Assembly: GCA_026992705.1 (NCBI GenBank)
Contig: JALWYT010000138.1
Location: 1-21,200 of the forward strand
Reading direction: 5' to 3'
DNA: 21,200 nt
DNA from: Thiotrichaceae bacterium
Lineage (GTDB): Bacteria; Pseudomonadota; Gammaproteobacteria; Thiotrichales; Thiotrichaceae
The translations under genes and the position numbers were made by a program. Under the pieces are notes generated by a model. It was not told the origin of the DNA. It saw only the letters and a program-made list of their open reading frames with translations, and ran no database searches. Below are positions 19,819 through 21,200 of this stretch, one piece after another (within the stretch, counting starts at the first letter, position 1; each line of letters opens with the position of its first letter).

Positions 19819-20579
19819 AAGTGTGAAAACAACTTTTTTGCATTAGAAGTCGTTATTTTAGCAATATTTTCGATATTGTCGTGACGTAATTCAGCAAAAG
19901 CTTCTGCAATATGGATTAACCACGCAGGCTCATTCCTTAAACCGTAATGTTGAGCATCACTTTGATCAGGGGCATCGGTTTCCAAAAGTAAATATTCTAA
20001 AGGCAGATTGGCAACTAAACGTCGCAATTTTTTGGCACGAGTAAAGGTAATGACACCCCCAAAGCCTAAATAAAAGCCTAGCTTAATGGCTTGATAAGCC
20101 TGCTGTTCACTACCAGAAAAACTATGAATAACACCTCGGCTACTGGGATATTTTCTAAGAATTTTTAGCACAATATCCAATGATTTGCGTGCATGAATAA
20201 TGAGCGGTAAATCATATTGGCAAGCCAGTTTAACTTGAGCTTCAAATAAATACAGTTGCTTGGCTTGCTGAAAATCATCAATAAAAAAATCTAAACCGCA
20301 TTCGCCAATAGCAATGGGCTTTTCGGTCTGAATCCACGACTCCAAAACAGCAATATCTTCTTCCTTCTGTTTTTTGCTAAACATAGGGTGCAAACCATAA
20401 GCAGGGTGAAGCTTTGGCTGTTGATAGCGTTCTGTTAGTTGTTTAACGCTTGCCCAATTATCAAGCAAAATACTCGGGATAATAATATCGCTAATGCCAT
20501 TGTTTTTTGCCGCTTGCAAAACACTTTCGCGGTCATTGTCAAAAACCTTAAAGTCTAAATGGCAGTGTGTATCAATCAT
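19815..20579 (-). CDS. TatD family metal-dependent hydrolase (putative DNase)
   Basis: TatD enzymes are two-metal TIM-barrel hydrolases with 3'-5' exonuclease activity on DNA or RNA. The 254-residue protein has the metal ligands in D-T-H-C-H-L-D (His5, His7), G-E-C-G-L-D-F (Glu93), L-I-I-H-A-R (His129), I-H-S-F-S-G (His152) and L-E-T-D-A-P (Asp202). It could be TatD, YcfH or YjjV; K-L-H-P-A-Y-G-L-H-P and the E-C-G-L-D-F form are compatible with the YjjV type, so I give no symbol. It is not part of the tatABC operon of this window, which lies 14 kb away. It overlaps both neighbours by four bases (ATGA). Confidence 0.92.
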   Translation of the reverse strand: MIDTHCHLDFKVFDNDRESVLQAAKNNGISDIIIPSILLDNWASVKQLTERYQQPKLHPAYGLHPMFSKKQKEEDIAVLESWIQTEKPIAIGECGLDFFIDDFQQAKQLYLFEAQVKLACQYDLPLIIHARKSLDIVLKILRKYPSSRGVIHSFSGSEQQAYQAIKLGFYLGFGGVITFTRAKKLRRLVANLPLEYLLLETDAPDQSDAQHYGLRNEPAWLIHIAEAFAELRHDNIENIAKITTSNAKKLFSHL

Positions 20580-21154
20580 GAGTTCGTTTTGGCTTTGGAT
20601 TTTGGGCTGGCTTTAATGCGTTTTACGGTTTGACCTTCGAGAAGCTTACTGTCTTTGCGAAAAGGCAATCTAAAGCCAAGTGACCCTGTTTTTTCCTGCC
20701 TTGCTCGCATCGCATAACCGGTCACAACGCCGCCTGCGGTCATTAAAATGGTAACACCTATTGCAATTAACTGCGTTGTCATGAGAATAAGACCAATACC
20801 CGCCGCAGCGGTGGAAATCGCTCCAACCTTAAAATTAGCTTTTGCATGGGCAGAGCGGGTTTCTTCAATCACTTGTTGATGATTTTGTTTTAATAAGCGA
20901 AGTTTTGAACGCTCTGCATTGATGCGTATTTTTTCACGTTCCTCAAGAAATTTATTTTGCAATTCAGAGATTTTATCTCGATTAAGCTGTGTCGCAATCG
21001 AATCAAACCAAAATGAAGCTAAGAAACCAATTGCTGCGACGGGGAATACTATTTGCAACCACGCCCATGCAGTATCGAGCTTATTAGGTAATAGCAAAAC
21101 AAAAGCAACAGTGATTGCTTGGATGACAAGAATACCAGGTAAAAATTTAAACAT
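20576..21154 (-). CDS. Unidentified membrane protein with central coiled coil
   Basis: The 192-residue protein has two N-terminal membrane spans (about residues 5-23 and 32-50). A strongly charged helix at 55-105 likely forms a coiled coil (I-S-E-L-Q-N-K-F-L-E-E-R-E-K-I-R). A long hydrophobic Gly/Ala/Thr-rich hairpin follows at 108-148, and a basic tail (K-R-I-K-A-S-P-K-S-K-A-K) ends it. I do not recognise the family. It is the first gene of a coupled leftward trio with the TatD-family gene and the 158-residue protein gene. The ATG at 21154 has no Shine-Dalgarno sequence, and only 46 bases of upstream DNA are in the window. Confidence 0.82.
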   Translation of the reverse strand: MFKFLPGILVIQAITVAFVLLLPNKLDTAWAWLQIVFPVAAIGFLASFWFDSIATQLNRDKISELQNKFLEEREKIRINAERSKLRLLKQNHQQVIEETRSAHAKANFKVGAISTAAAGIGLILMTTQLIAIGVTILMTAGGVVTGYAMRARQEKTGSLGFRLPFRKDSKLLEGQTVKRIKASPKSKAKTNS

Positions 21155-21200
21155 GATTTATTATTTTAACAAGTCAATTACCGAGTGAGTAATATAATAT

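Noticed and set aside
19815..20579. Member of the tatABCD export operon
   Set aside because: TatD proteins are nucleases not needed for Tat export, and this gene is about 14 kb from tatABC on the opposite strand.

Overview
The window is about 21 kb of AT-rich chromosome, most likely from a gammaproteobacterium. Three things suggest this: the order rpsF-rpsR-DUF2232 gene-rplI-dnaB-alr, a histidine operon running straight into tatABC, and a porin ending in Phe with the look of the Gram-negative porin (Porin_4) family. I cannot name a genus from sequence alone. There are no phage genes, transposase genes or CRISPR arrays. Most of the window is core housekeeping DNA, and the interest lies in the gaps and in a few accessory genes.

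Layout from the left. The 3' end of a porin gene closes with a clean terminator. A leader with a promoter and a second, very strong terminator precedes hisB-hisH-hisA-hisF, an unidentified 176-codon gene, hisE, tatA-tatB-tatC and gpmI, all on the + strand and tightly packed. hisI (phosphoribosyl-AMP cyclohydrolase) is not here. A 148-bp palindromic, MITE-like element with a target-site duplication has inserted at the last codons of hisA, and the uninterrupted hisA-hisF junction can be rebuilt exactly. dusA lies convergent to gpmI, followed by a tRNA-Leu(CAA) gene with its own promoter.

Middle. rpsF-rpsR-DUF2232 gene-rplI form a ribosomal-protein operon ending in a strong terminator, followed by dnaB-alr. 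Convergent with alr is a 183-codon gene whose product carries a HEPN-type Rx4H motif. Next comes a bacterial animal-type haem peroxidase gene with a structured 5' region; its product has lost one of the two residues that normally ester-link the haem.

Right. rplM-rpsI has a near-consensus promoter, a leader stem-loop and a terminator. Behind it are two short genes, each encoding a 31-residue single-span membrane protein; the two are clearly paralogous (18 of 31 residues identical). Upstream of the first lie two 9/10 matches to the FNR/ANR box, one of them placed as in a class II FNR promoter, plus a perfect 18-bp palindrome over the core promoter. I consider this unit the best candidate for an undescribed, oxygen-responsive system. 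A bidirectional terminator separates it from leftward genes: a CDF-family cation transporter, and a translationally coupled trio made of a membrane/coiled-coil protein, a TatD nuclease and a small anchored protein.
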